From Triatoma infestans (lineage: Eukaryota; Arthropoda; Insecta; Hemiptera; Reduviidae): DNA of 64,000 nucleotides. Shown in pieces: positions 1 to 12,455 of the stretch (the first letter of the stretch is position 1; the number at the start of each line of letters is the position of its first letter). The position numbers were made by a program, and so were the translations under genes. The notes beneath the pieces were generated by a model that had not been told where the DNA came from, searched no databases, and saw only the letters and a program-made list of their open reading frames with translations. Location: contig JAAEAF010000391.1 in the NCBI GenBank assembly GCA_011037195.1, positions 1-64,000 on the forward strand, given 5' to 3'.

Positions 1-828
1 ACGAAAAACCGTAGGAAGTTGAAACTTGATATTCCGTTTAGGTCTCACCATGGGATCTGACAGTGTATTATCTGCTAAAATTCCTATAACGGAAGTACCA
101 CTTTACTAGTTGTTGTTGTTTTTTGTTTTTTTGCGATTTTCTCAAAAATGGCTCCGACAATTTTCTTTAAACTTAGTATATCAATTACACATACAAAGAG
201 CTACAGCTTTTATTTGAAACATATCTCCGAGAAAACTCATTTAAGGGCACTTTTAGGAGACTGGTGGGGTTAGGTTTTTATCTAAAGTGCTATTTCAGTT
301 TATTAGAAGAATTCTGTCATCTAAATAATGTTAATTAGATTTGAATATGTTGTTGAAATTCCGAGTTTGAAAAAAATCGGATGACCGGAAGTGCGTTTAC
401 TTTACTACTTTACTAAATGATTTTTTTTCACTTTTTCGAGATATTCTCAAAAATGGCTGAGACGATTTTCTTGAAACTACTTATGTACACTACACATACA
501 AAGATCTACAACTTTTATTATAACATATCCCTGGAAAAATTCATTTAAGGGCACTTTTGGGGGAGGGGTGGGGTAATGTTTTTCTTTAAAGTGCTATCAT
601 AGTTGAAAATACAATTCTATCATCCAAACAAAATTAATTATAAATAAATAGGTGGCTGAAATTTGGAGTTTCAAGAAAATTAGTAAACCGGAAGTGCGCT
701 TTAACTGAACAGTTTTTCAGTTTTCGACGAATTTCATTAAATTTGGTACGCAAACTATAAAATTTATCTGTTACAATTTTCAGAACTGGAATAAGAGAAA
801 GTTGTATGAGTGTTTCACACCAGATTTT
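1..828 (+). repeat. Family A dispersed repeat, copy 1 (cut by window start)
   Basis: Non-coding repeat. It matches, in reverse complement, the copies at 6641-7602 and 61540-62573. Two internal monomers are visible, each with the CCGGAAGTGCG motif and a purine-rich block before the conserved 'aaagtgctat' motif. It ends in the family's right terminus: TAAGAGAAAGTTG followed by the gtgtttcacaccagatt motif at about 811-827. The left end lies outside the window. Confidence 0.8.
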
Positions 829-835
829 CTTTTTG

Positions 836-1196
836 TTTGAAAAAATGTTTCAAATAAAAGTAGTAGTAGGTATATATAGTGTATGTAAATAGTATGCGAA
901 ATTTGAAGAAAATGGTGAAAAAATTGGAAAAATAAAGATTCAGTGAAGTCGCATTTCCTTTTGATGAATTTTGCCCGAAACTTTCGTGTCGGATGCGGTA
1001 GTGGTTTCTAGGTGGTATATAAAGTTTGTATTTCTCTGCGACTTTTCATTTTTGAGATAATTTTATTCACGCATCACAAAGATCAATTTCTATAGTCACT
1101 TTTTCGGACCACTGGGGGACCTCAAAACGTTTATTTCCAGTGTAAACTTAATATGGAAAATTTTACATACTTACGCAATACTATCTCTTAACAATT
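836..1196 (-). repeat. Family A fragment, copy 2 (inverted to copy 1)
   Basis: It starts with the conserved 'aaaatgtttcaaataaaag' block. It runs through the segments 'ggacctcaaaacg' and 'gtgtaaacttaatatgg' to a degenerate terminal 'gcaatactatctctta'. It lies in the opposite orientation to the adjacent copy 1, and the half carrying the other terminus is missing. Confidence 0.65.
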
Positions 1197-2569
1197 CAAA
1201 GGAAGATAAAGTCATAATATCCGTCGTTTAATAATGATGTTTTTTTTTCTTTGCAAATATTAAAATCAATTTTTGTAAATAAAATGTATGATGTTACTTA
1301 CTATATAAATAACGGAGTTTTTGACTTGTTATCACAAATACAAACACTTGAAACTAATGGTAAATATTATAATTGAGTGTTTGTTCATAATATATCATCA
1401 TTTTGAGGAGGTACATTGATTTGTTTACAAAAACGTTTAAAGTGGAGTAATTTATTTATTGAAGTGCATGATTTATACTTAAAAAAGATAAAATATCTAA
1501 AGTGGAATGTTTTGTTGGGGGGTCAGGTAGAGAATTTACCTGTTCATATTAGCTTTTTTTTTTTGTGTGTATAGGTAGATCCTTTTGTTGAGTAGGCTTC
1601 TTTGTAAATACATTTCAGCTATTGTTTGTATTGTTGAAATCATTATCTCAAGTCCATGCTCATAACCACTACATCTTGTGTTGTATTTATCCACTTCAAG
1701 CTTTGGAAAAATCGAAAATTACAATTTGCAAAGTAGATAATTTTTTTTTCACTTGAATACCCCAAGAATGCCTGGCAGGAATGTTAGCTGTAAGCTCCAG
1801 TCCAGTTCAAATATTTAGTAATGCTCCTGGCTGATTATTGAACCGTGGAAAAATTGAAAGTGGCGACAGACAAACAGACACGTGTTATTTCGCTTTGTAA
1901 AAAAAAAACCTTTGAAATTCGGGACGACAAGCAGAGTCAAGGTCCTTTTATACTTAAGACAGGTTTTTTTTTTTTTTTTTTTAGCGACCACTATATAAAA
2001 GTGAAAAACTGGTATGAAAACTAGTCACCCGACTTTCTCGTCGTCAATTACATATAAAATAACATTTTTTTAAACATCAAAATTTAAACTCATTTCTAAA
2101 TTAGAATACGTACAAATTCATGTGTGACTTTTCAGAAATAATATTAAATAGAATCAAATATATATAAACTAGAAGCTTTCATATTGGAAAGCCCGAAATG
2201 ATGATGGCAAGAATTAAATGTATTTTTATTCCTGCCTGAACAATCTACAAGAAATAGTAAGAATCAAACTCAAGATTTATGTTCATCTTCTTTACTTTTC
2301 CATCTCACCATTCGTCGTCTATTTCTTTACTTTACTTTATTTATTTAAATTCCAAGACTATGGTGTGATTAAAAAGAATGAAATAGCCATTTCTATGGCG
2401 TTCTTAGTCTCGCTGCTGTGGCAACCCTAGCTTTAATGATATGAACAGCATTTAAACTGAATCCGCAGAGGTTATCGTATACTCCGTTGATGTATTGGAC
2501 ATTTTACAGACGTCTGTGAGGAAACCACCACTGACTCATCTTCTGTGTCACTACTAATTTGGAGTTCAG
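1197..2569. other. AT-rich spacer without recognisable gene
   Basis: Long T runs (for example around 1552-1562 and 1965-1982) and short open frames only. The 70-codon frame at 2218-2430 has no recognisable motif. No RNA gene or repeat family was identified here. Confidence 0.5.
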
Positions 2570-3350
2570 CCTCTATGTAATGTTGGAGAATGAGATGATG
2601 AAATAGAAAAGAGACACCACTGACATTGTTTATCCATAATATATTTATATTCTGCCGATTTACTTTGTAGGATTGGATGGTACAAGTAAAGAATATAGGT
2701 AGTGCAATGAGCGTTGCCGAAGGTAATGTAATGGAATGAATCCAGTAAATCAGGTTAAAAACCCAATAGAACTCAATAGTTCCATTAGCAGCAGTAACGA
2801 GACACCACCATTGTGCCTTTAAGCACACTTCAATTGCGTATTATCCTCCTCTGTCACGCTCATTGCAATATATTGGTGAATAGGCTTCAACTTGTACAGC
2901 CAGTCTTCACCCAATAGAAGATCTCTCGAACTGGGAAATCTGAACACTTAGCAAGAGTCTCCAGATCAACTTTGAAGTTTAGCTAGTTCCAGCGGTTGAT
3001 TAGCTAGTGTGGCTAGTTTGGTTGATCTTGAGACCTATTGAACTTCAAAGTTTATCTCCACCAATACATAGCAGTGAGACGGGTAATACGTAGTTGAAGT
3101 GTGCTTGAATGCACAATGGTGGACCCTCATTTCGGCTGGTAATGGAATTATTACGTCCAGGTTTTTAGTCTGATTTACTGGCTTCATTCCAACACATTTC
3201 ATTACAATACGATAACATTATCTATCTCTATGCTTTACTTGTACTATCTACTAAGTAAATCGGCAGAATATAAATATACTATTTTACACCAATATCAGTA
3301 GTAGTCTCTTTTCTACCATCATGTTCACTATGCAATAGAAAGCTCAGACG
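2570..3350. repeat. Long imperfect inverted repeat (foldback D)
   Basis: Two arms of about 385 bp mirror each other around position 2960. Examples of matching segments are 'atatttatattctgccgat' at about 2640 against its complement near 3260-3278, and 'gtgcctttaagcacacttc' near 2813 against 'gaagtgtgcttgaatgcac' near 3096. The arms have diverged by substitutions and small indels. An open frame of 118 codons on the minus strand (2472-2828) spans the left arm and has no recognisable domain. No flanking target duplication was seen. It could be a foldback DNA transposon or an old inverted duplication. Confidence 0.7.
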
Positions 3351-6060
3351 AAGGCACACTTATCACTTTATTGCGTTCTGTCCTGTTTTAAATAAGTTCA
3401 GACTGAGTTACTCTAATAAAAAAAACTTCGACTCTTCAGGATTTTTTAAATGCTATTTAAATTGGAAAAATTGAAACAAATTAATTAAATATGATAGATT
3501 TGCATGGTTATTACTGAATTTATTTTAATGCAAAATCATCCAGTTGGGTATTGTTCTCCTAGTGCCTTATGGTCGACATTGTCTATTAAGTTTGATGTTT
3601 GTTTTTTAGAAGATCGCTTTAGATTTTCTCCAAATGTTTTCTTTGTAAGTTTAAATTAATTTTCACGGACTTTTTTCACTTTTTATTCCATTCTTTTTTT
3701 TCCCCTCCTGAATAGTTATTTATTTCATAGTTATTGTATTTAATTTTATATAAAATTATTGAATGTTTTAAATATTTGTTTATTTATAAAGACCAAGGGA
3801 GATATATTTGCAATTTTTGTTTTGATCAGTTGCCTTATTGTTTACATTCTTTTCTTTATTTATGTTATTAATAGTTTTGTATTGATTCCTTTTTTGTTAT
3901 TGTTGTTGTTTTCTTTTTGTTTTTTTTATTATTAATTAAAAGATATGGATTTACTTTATTTATTATATTTTCTAATTTTATATACTGTTTTGAGTTTATA
4001 TTAGTATTTGCAACTCCTCAGTTGGTCAAAGTAAGACCATGAGGAAAGCGAAGTCTGAATTTATATAATTTGTTTATCTTTTTCCAACATGGTTTATATA
4101 TTTTTTTTAAATGAAGGTTTATTATTATTATTATTGCACTAACAAATGGCAAATATTATTTTAATGTACAAACTGATTTAAAGGAAAGTTAACGGTAAAG
4201 CAGATTGTTTACATTTCACCGTTTTTGTTGTTTATTTTTTCAATCTACCCGTTGCTACACCGGAAGTTGTGTGTGTACGTACTGTATAATTTCCGTTTTT
4301 TTTTTGTTTTTTTTAAACATAGCTGGACGAATCGCGACCATTTACTATACAAAACAGCTTCACACGTACAAATTAAATGTTTCGATTCTTTTAATTTTTT
4401 TTGAAAAATAATTCTTTTGAGATATTTTTTTTTTTTCACTAAATATCTATTGTTGCAAATTGCAATTCTTCCTAATTAGGAGAATTGTTCTAACAATTCG
4501 AACGAAGATTTGAAAATAAGTGGTATGTGTGTGTTGTGTGTCGTATATATGTGTTAGTGATTCTATGATGAGTTTCAGAACAAAAATAGTCTAGACTGAC
4601 ATTTTCTTGGATCTATCTCAAGGATTATATATTTAATACAAGTGAGAACCAATGTTCATTGGGGCTAAACTTTGTTCCAATGCACCTTATACAATATTCC
4701 ATAATTAATTTTTAATATTTGTAATCTCTAATTAGAAGATACTCGTGAATACGCGAACACATATCGATTTAGATGTCACCAATATTCCGGCAACTGAAGA
4801 TATGACTTTTCAAACAATTTTTTTTTTTTTTTTACTATTTGTATGGTGAATGAATTATTTGCGATCTTGTCATATTTTCGAAATTATGTATTTTTACCGG
4901 AAATACGTTTACGAGTTGTTTCTAATGAATGGTTTCAATTGTAGGAAGCTCAGACTTCATTTTCCGTTTAGTTATCAACCACCGCATCTGAGAATAAAGA
5001 TTTCGTTCCAGTTTTATTGAAAATTTTATCAGGGATGCTGTGGCTTTTGTCTTCTGAAGTCATATCATTATTTATTTCCACCTGTACATAGGATATTAAA
5101 TATGTTGTAATGAAAGCCAAGATCCAAGAAAATTTGACACAATTTGGAGGTTGAGAAAGGAACCAATCAATTTTCCAAATATATTGATGCTTCTTAAAAT
5201 TGCTTATTGTTTAATTTCAAATAAGCAAAAATCGTTGCCCAGATTATAATATGTAAAAGCAAACAATGTTAACCGTACAGTTTAAGAAAAAATGTATTTC
5301 TCGAAAAGAAGTTCCGTATTGTCAACTTTTGGCACATTTTCATTTGATGGGTGCTGGCTGCATTAGAAGACAATTCTATAATCGGATACACAAAATAAAT
5401 GTGTGGACAATTTGAAATATTTACACGTATTTATACAATCGCCATCTTAATATAAATTCTAACATAAATATTTGTTTTTTTTAAAGGAAATGTTCAAATA
5501 AGATACAAGACAGTTTGGCACAGAGTTCTCTTTACGGCACAGTAATATAGTGTAGGTGTATTGTTCTTTTAAAGTTAAGTCCTCTTTTATTGTTCTTATT
5601 TGATGAACATTCTCTTGGTTTTAGTTTGTTGTGTATGGGTGATCTCTCGGCTAGATTGATGATGTATTCATCATTGTTATTGTATTGTTGATATTTTCTA
5701 TTTTTTATTTTTTTAAAGAAAAGTATAAATGATAATTTCAATAGATATTTTTACATTTTTTTTAGCAGCTGCTTGAGGTAATATTGCATTGGTGTTGAGT
5801 TTTCACCGGAATGTTCCTTTTTTTTTTCTTTCTCTTACACACATTTACACTTAAAGAAGAGAGAGAGAGAGTTTAAACATAAAAGCTTGCCAACCGGAAA
5901 AGGAAACACGATTTTCTCGATTTATGGCTTCAGTTCTTTAAGTTATACACACCACAGAATTGATAGGCTTATAAGATTGTCATTTAAAACACCCCCCCCC
6001 CCGCAAAGATTTGGGAATTTTGGGGAGGACGTTCCTTAAATGTCATTTCTTTGTATAGCA
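3351..6060. other. AT-rich intergenic DNA, possible old retroelement tails
   Basis: No gene was recognised. The stretch 3700-4140 is T-rich and ends in a (tta)n run near 4121-4136. This resembles the 3' UTR and tail of a non-LTR element, but no coding remnant is attached. A run of 11 C lies at about 5992-6002. The short open frames at 4205-4439 and 5532-5741 are low-complexity and unsupported. Confidence 0.4.
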
Positions 6061-6370
6061 AGAGAGAAATTAGGTTTGAGAGAGCAGACAGACGAGACAA
6101 TTAAGAAAGAGAAGGACCCTCTCTGATACTCTCTGACTTAAGCAGGCTAGAGTGGGAGAACCTGTATATCAGTGAGAATCTACCTAACGACATCGATCTA
6201 TATATCTATCAGATTCAACCATATACATCGCATCGTGTCATATCTCTACTCTCATCTTTTATTCTATAAAATCATTACAAGTCCAATGCAGTTTGTGTAA
6301 ACACATAGCTATATTACTCGTATAACAGTGTCTTCATATCTCGTCTAAATAATCAAACCTAATTTCTCTC
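6061..6370. repeat. Short foldback (G) with inverted ends
   Basis: The left end at 6061-6097 reads 'agagagaaattaggtttgag' and continues to 'gacgaga'. The right end at 6337-6370 carries the reverse complement, 'tctcgtct' to 'aacctaatttctctc'. The roughly 240 bp between the arms is unique in this window. The size and arrangement fit a MITE-like foldback element. No target duplication was identified. Confidence 0.6.
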
Positions 6371-6478
6371 CTCATCAACTCCATTATATTCTTTATACTG
6401 TACAGTTACAATATTGTAGAGTCACTCAATAAATAAGGAGACAAAAAAAAAACCTGTGAATCAAATACTATATATATA

Positions 6479-6644
6479 GGAATACGATACTTCCAGTATC
6501 ATAAGTTGGCATCACTGTTATCAGTGTAAAACAGCTTCGACGTCAGTTTCCATATACACAACCAGTGGTTCATATACACAAAATCTAAGTGGTATGAATC
6601 GTATGAAATTGTGAAAGGCAGACGACTTTTTATAGAAGAAAAAA
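6479..6644 (+). repeat. Direct repeat, left unit, flanking a family A copy
   Basis: About 166 bp beginning 'ggaatacgatacttccagta' and ending 'tatagaagaaaaaa'. It is repeated in the same orientation at 7635-7794 with a few substitutions and small indels. The family A copy 3 starts exactly where this unit ends. Confidence 0.85.
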
Positions 6645-7602
6645 TCTGGTGTGAAACACTCACAAACAACTTTCTCTTACTCCTGTTCTCAAAATTATAA
6701 TGACAAATTTAACGAAATTCGTCGAAAACTGAAAAAACTGTTCAGTATAAGCGCACTTCCAGTTTACTAAATTTCTTAAAACTCGGAATTTTAGCCATCT
6801 ATTTATTTTTAATTAATTTTGTTTGGATGATACAATTGTATAATCAACTGTGATATCACTTTAGAGAAGAACATAACCCCCTGCCCTAAAAGTACACTTA
6901 AATGAATTTTCCCAGAGAAATGTTTTAAATAAAAGTTGTAGATCTTTGCATGTTTAGTTTATATACGTAGTTTCAAAAAAATCGTCTGAGCCATTTTTGA
7001 GAAAATTGCAAAAAAGAGAATAAATCATTTAGTAAAGTGGTAAAGTAAACGCACTTCCGGTTATCCGATTTTTTACAAACTCGGAATTTCAACAACATAT
7101 TTAATTCTAGTTAACATTATTTAGATGACAGAATTGTGTAATAAACTGAAATAGCACTTTAGATAAAAACCTAACCCGACCCCTCCCCCAAAGTGCCCTT
7201 AAATGCATTTTTCCGGAAAAATGTTTCAAATAAAAGTTATAGCTCTTTATATGTGTGGTTGATGTTCCAAGTTTAAAGAAAATCGTCGTAACCATTTTTA
7301 AGATAATCGCAAAAAAGTAAAAAATCCAATTTGTAAAGTGGTACTTCCGGTTGAGGAATTTCGACAGGTAACGTACTGTCAGATCCCATGGTGATACCTA
7401 AACGGAATATCAAGTTTCAACTTTCTACGGTTTTTCGTTTTTGAGCTGTGCTGTTCACATACATACATACATACACACACAGACCATTTGCTAAAAACCA
7501 CTTTTTTGTACTCAAAGGACCTCAAAACGGATATTTCCGGTGAAAACTCAATATCGAAAATTTGACACGATTACAATACCTCCTCTTACTAGGAATAAGA
7601 GA
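6641..7602 (-). repeat. Family A, near-complete copy 3
   Basis: On the + strand it begins with 'aaaatctggtgtgaaacac' and 'actttctcttactc'. It passes two internal monomers (CACTTCC near 6757-6763; CACTTCCGG near 7051-7060) and a third CTTCCGGTT near 7345. It ends with 'cctcttactaggaataagag', a terminal hairpin with one mismatch. The copy at 61540-62573 is almost colinear. No reading frame is conserved between copies, so it is judged non-coding. Confidence 0.85.
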
Positions 7603-7634
7603 ACTTAAAACTATGAATCAATGAATATCTATAT

Positions 7635-7794
7635 GGGAATACGATACTTCCAGTATCATAAGTTGGCATCACTGTCATCGGTGTAAAACAGCTGTTCGAC
7701 CACAGTTTCCATATACATAACCAGTGTACAAAATCTAAGTAGTATGAATCGTATGAAATTCTGGAAGACAGACGACTTTGTATAGAAGAAAAAA
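7635..7794 (+). repeat. Direct repeat, right unit, flanking family A copy 3
   Basis: Second copy of the 6479-6644 unit. After the shared 'tatagaagaaaaaa' it continues into 'gcctgtgctcctgaaacag' rather than into family A. It therefore may show the sequence that adjoined this unit before family A was present. Confidence 0.8.
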
Positions 7795-8599
7795 GCCTGT
7801 GCTCCTGAAACAGCGTCAAGGTTTAGCAACGTATAGGTGTATTGTTACTGTTGGATATTGCTTCACCATTTGCACTGTGCTTTTCACTGCGTACTGCTGC
7901 TCTTTAAAGAATGTTTTACTGCCGACATTAGAAAACCAGCAACAGGATGATAGGAATGAGATGTATATAAGAGTGTATATTAGATAAAGGATTATTTCAA
8001 AAACATAGGTAAATAGTTAAGATTCATTTAATACGAAATTTCAATTTTGAAAAATTGAAAAATGCAGTGAGAGAGAGAAAGATAGACATGTTAATTTATT
8101 AATATTTCAGATAGTTTTTAATTAGTCAATTTAGTTAGAGCACTGATGTATCAAAAAATATTTATTTAATTGTAATTTTATATAATAGTTAAAGTTTAGA
8201 GACCAAGTAACAAAACCTGCCACTAGAATAATATTTTGAATTTTGAACAGTATTGACTAATTCTAAATGGTTATATTGACATACAATTGTGGTATGTGAA
8301 GCATTCTATTGTTCTTGTCATTGATGACATCATCAGAAAACTGTGAACATTCACCATAGCGTCGGTGTCATCTATTAGATACCATAACATCACGTTATAT
8401 GGCTCTCTCTTTCAGTCACTGATTGTTATCTTTATAAATCGCTGACAACCTCATAATTATTATTATTATTATTATTATTTTTTTTAATAAACAAATAACT
8501 TTGTCATCATATATAACATTAATCAATCAAAGATTACTATTATGAAGTTTCATATAGCTATAGTTAATATTCAATCTGTTCAAACGCGCTTAAAAAATG
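7795..8599. other. AT-rich spacer
   Basis: No gene was recognised. It contains a (att)n microsatellite near 8457-8479. The open frame at 7778-7987 has no conserved motif and begins inside the direct repeat. Confidence 0.4.
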
Positions 8600-9300
8600 A
8601 AATCTGTGTGTGAAACACTCACACGACTTTCTCTTACTGCGAAATGGCAGATTTTCTTCACACCTACGATTCTTATTCGAGTTTAAAACGGGGATTTCGA
8701 CAACATATTTAGTTTTAATAAATATTATTTATGTCGTATTGTATTCTTCGTAACCTCCCACACATACAAACCACAAGTGTCGTGTGAAACGGAAACATTG
8801 TGTTTGATGTGAACTGCCTGCACGAAATAGATAGATTTGCTCTGACGATGAATGAAAATCCAAAATTGGAATAACACTTTAGAGAAGACCATACTCCACC
8901 CCTCCCCCAAAAGTGCCCTTAAATGAATTTTCCCGGAAAAATGTTTCAAATAAAAGTTGTATTCTTTGTATGTGTAGTTGATATACCGAGTTTAAACAAA
9001 ATCGTTGGAGGCCATTGTTGAAAAAAATACAAAAAATTAGAAAAAAAAAAACATTCAGTAAAGTGGCACTCCCGGCTGATAGATTTTGCCTGAAATCTTC
9101 GTGTCTGATGCGTTGGTAGTACCTAAACGGAATACCAAGTTCGAGCTTCCTGCAACTTTTCGTTTTAGAGATATTCTTTTCACACACATACAGACCTTTT
9201 ATAAAAACCACTTTTTTGGATTCAGGGGACCTCAAAACGTGTACTTCCTGTGAAAACTTAATTTGGAAAATCTGGTATGATCGTAATATTTCCTCGTGAC
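8600..9300 (-). repeat. Family A copy 4, carrying a foldback C fragment
   Basis: It starts with 'gtgtgaaacactcacacgac' and 'tttctcttac' and ends near 'tcgtaatatttcctcgtgac'. The internal segment 8735-8870 is replaced by foldback C sequence ('ctgcctgcacgaaatagat', 'gctctgacgatgaatg'). After it the normal family A sequence resumes at 'caaaattggaataacacttt'. Confidence 0.7.
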
Positions 9301-9380
9301 AGTAGTATGCATAATAGAGAAATGTATACAGTGTTATCCTTTATAGATTGTTTTTTTTTTGTTAGTTTCTTAATGCTCTA

Positions 9381-10173
9381 AAGGTGGCTATGCATGTATT
9401 CGCGATTCGTGAAGCGCAAGGCCTAATTCGTCTAGTTCGTTGCAGTTCGTACCAATTCGCTAACAGAGCATACAGACTATGCGTTTGTTCAAGATTCATA
9501 TGCGTGAAGCGTTATTTATCCATGTTCGTTCACAGTTTCAAATTAGTTCACAGAAATTTGTGAGCACGAGCAAAGCCTATACTAATTGTTTCAGTAGGTA
9601 CGTGTATATTATTTTTAAATTGTATGTACATATTTCTGCTCTGAAAATATGGAGAGTGACTATGATCTATATAGCTAGACTGATAATATAGAGTGACTAT
9701 GATCTGAATAGCTAGTGCTGTTTTTATAATCATGGCGCAAAAGAAGAAGTTTTTAAACAAAGGGAAAAACCGCAGATGGTGGAGTGTATCACTATTCAAA
9801 AATAGAGAAAGGTAATTATTAAGAACAAGAACACAAGATAGTAAAAAGAGCAAGAATATTTAAAACAGTAAAAACAAGAACGCGGAATTAAACGTAAACA
9901 TAACCCCCTCGAACAAACTAGCGCGCACAACGAATGGACGAATTAACTATGAACACAACCCGAACTTCGGCGAATCAGCGGTTCGTGCTGATGCACAGCC
10001 TTTGATATTAGTCAATTTACCGCTCTTAAGAGCGAATTACTGTGCATACAGGAATCATGTTGTTTCCGAATCGATTTTTAACAACAAATCCTTACACACT
10101 ATTCGTGAACTGCCCGCGATTCACGTATCGCGCATCACGAATCGCGAATTCATGCATAGTCTGTAGCCACCTT
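9381..10173. mobile_element. Non-autonomous DNA-transposon-like element with terminal inverted repeats
   Basis: The left end 'aaggtggctatgcatgtatt' and following 'cgcgattcgtgaagcgc' is matched by the reverse complement of the right end near 10113-10173 ('gcgaattcatgcatagtctg', 'tagccacctt'). The arms are about 45 bp with a short gap. A perfect 14-bp palindrome, cgctcttaagagcg, lies near 10021-10034. Length is about 793 bp and no transposase reading frame is visible. The small open frames inside (9479-9691, 9548-9853) show no transposase motif. It sits between two family A segments. A clean target duplication was not seen, so the superfamily is open. Confidence 0.65.
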
Positions 10174-10560
10174 GAGAGGAAGTAATGCGAATATTTTCGA
10201 AGTTACATTTTCACCGGAAATACATGTTTAGGCTGCCTTATTGCGAAAAAATATGTTTTTAGCGAATGTGGATATGTGAACGAAATATGTCCGAAAAGAA
10301 AAATCCCTGGAAGTGGAAACTTAATAATATTTCGTTTTGGTCCATCCCCTCATCTGACACGAAGGTCCTCGTCAAAAATCAGCATCTGCAAGTGCAATTT
10401 TAAAAATTTTAAAAAAAATTAATTTGTCCGTAATTCTCTCTGACAAGGCTCTCCAATGATTTCGTATACTATCCACATAAACAAATGCATAATTTTAATT
10501 TGAATCTAGAGAAATTCCTTTTAGGAGAAGTTCTGGGGAATCTGTAACAATGAAAAATTT
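10174..10560 (+). repeat. Family A fragment, copy 5
   Basis: Begins 'gagaggaagtaatgcgaat', followed by 'cattttcaccggaaatacat', the family's left-end block, and then the segment matching 'gtgaacgaaatatgtccg'. It fades out after a segment with 'ggggaatctgtaac'. Confidence 0.6.
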
Positions 10561-10883
10561 TCATAGTTATTTGGGTTTGATGCAAGGTGTGATATGGGGT
10601 CTTCTGCATTTCCTCAAAAATGACTACAACGATTTTACATTTGAGTGTAATACACACGATTATTTCATCTTGATAATGTTTAAGGGACATGAAGCCTAAA
10701 TTTCTTCTTTAAAGAAACTCGCCCCTTTTGAAATGTAATAATTAAAGTAAAAGAATGTAAGGTAATAACTGCTTCAAAACAATTTGTACCGATTCTCTCA
10801 AAAACCCGGTTTTTACCTTCGTATACTGTTTTAACACATTCTAGTTTAATTATTTTCTTTTCTCTTCTTTCTGATATTATTTA

Positions 10884-11786
10884 TTACTTTCTCTTACTTT
10901 TAAGGATCGTATAAGATTTTGAAATTGAGTTTTCACCGGAAGTGTACATGCTTTGGAGTCCCCTGAATATAAAAACAAAAAATGTTTTTAGCCAATGGTT
11001 TGAATGTATGTGTTAACAGAAAATATTAAAAAAAGAAAAATAGCCGAACCCATTTTGGGGGACTACCACCGCATCAAACACGAACATTACAGGCGAAATC
11101 TATCCACCGGAAGGGCGACATTACTGAAAATTTTTTCATCTAGTTTTTCATGATTTTCTCGTAAATGTCTGCCCAGCGATTTTCTTTAAACTTCATACTA
11201 TCTACGCACAAAAAAAATACTTATCACTTTTCTAAGAAACATTTTCCCCAAGGGAAGTGTGATTTTTGGAGGGTTCTGGGGGAAAACGCTTTCCTTTAAA
11301 GTACTACTTCAGTATAGTATATGGTTTTACGATCTACATAATATTAATACACATTAGAAATATTGATGGAATTCCAAATTTCGAAGAAAATCGGTTATCC
11401 GGAAGTGTGATTTTTTACAGAATACGTTTTTTGGGTGAATTTTCTTGAAAATTGTTACAACGATTTTCTTTAACCTTGGAATGCTTGCTACTTAGAGATA
11501 GAAATGTATCACTTTTTATTTGAAACATTTTTCTTAAAAAAATTATTTTAGAGGGGGGTAGTGTGGGGGATCTGTCAGTTGTTTAAATTTAAATTTGCAC
11601 AAAAAAATTTGTTGGCATAGAACGCTCCAACAAACGCCCATCAGGTAACAAGTAAAATCCCTCTATCATTTTTATGGCCAGCTCAAATAAATATTGTAAT
11701 AATTTATTAAATAAAGAAAATTTATTGGTTAAATTGTATTAATTAGTTTAAGAGAAAGTTGTGTGAGTGTTTCACACCAGATTTTT
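10884..11786 (+). repeat. Family A, near full-length copy 6
   Basis: Starts 'tactttctcttacttttaag' with the block 'gagttttcaccggaagtg'. It ends with 'aagagaaagttgtgtgagtg' and 'tttcacaccagatttt'. The right-end hairpin is perfect here: stem GTGTGA, loop GTGTT, stem TCACAC (11761-11777). No coding potential. Confidence 0.8.
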
Positions 11787-12389
11787 TTTTAATTTTCAGA
11801 CACTTCTTTATCATTTCCTATTATTTTCTGATTCAATGTAAAATACCATCATTAATTTACTATACGCTGTAAGTTGTAAAAAAAAATGTAATTCACTAAC
11901 TTGATACTGTTATCTGGCGTGAAACTGGTAGAAGTTGAATAGACCAGCATAATAAAGGGGCCAGACTTCTAGTTACACTAGGTATAATAATTAAACATAC
12001 AATCTATTTATAAATGTATATCTGCTCTGATGATTCATTTTTCTTATAAACCTTCTTATTTGTAATAATTATAGCAAAATGTTTATATGAAAATCAAACA
12101 TCTGTTCATGCAGAGTTTCCTTCCCTGTTATATATCAACTCTAAAATGCCAATAACAAAAATCCTAATAATAGGAACACCCACGCAATTCTGGCTGGACA
12201 TGAGTATTCCCCCTTTTATAGTTTATTTTTATAGTTTTGCTATTTTGACCACTTTTATGGACGCATTAATTTGCAATAAAAGTGTTTGTTTATCAGTTTA
12301 TTAATGTTTAAAGAAAATGCTTGAATATCAGTTTTATATATCCTAATCTTTATAATTAATAAGTAGATTGGCATACGATCAACATGACT
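11787..12389. other. AT-rich spacer
   Basis: No gene, RNA or repeat family recognised. Confidence 0.4.
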
Positions 12390-12455
12390 ACTAAATGTAG
12401 TATGTAAAAAGAAACATTAAGTTGAAGTAAACTCTTTACACGAACTTGATACATT

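Noticed and set aside
2472..2828. 118-codon minus-strand frame as a gene
   Set aside because: It falls on one arm of a large inverted repeat, has no recognisable domain, and the homologous opposite arm does not keep the frame.
8879..9235. 118-codon minus frame as a gene
   Set aside because: It lies within family A copy 4; other family A copies do not preserve this frame.
9479..9853. Overlapping open frames on both strands inside the inverted-repeat element
   Set aside because: Short, without transposase motifs, and with low-complexity composition.
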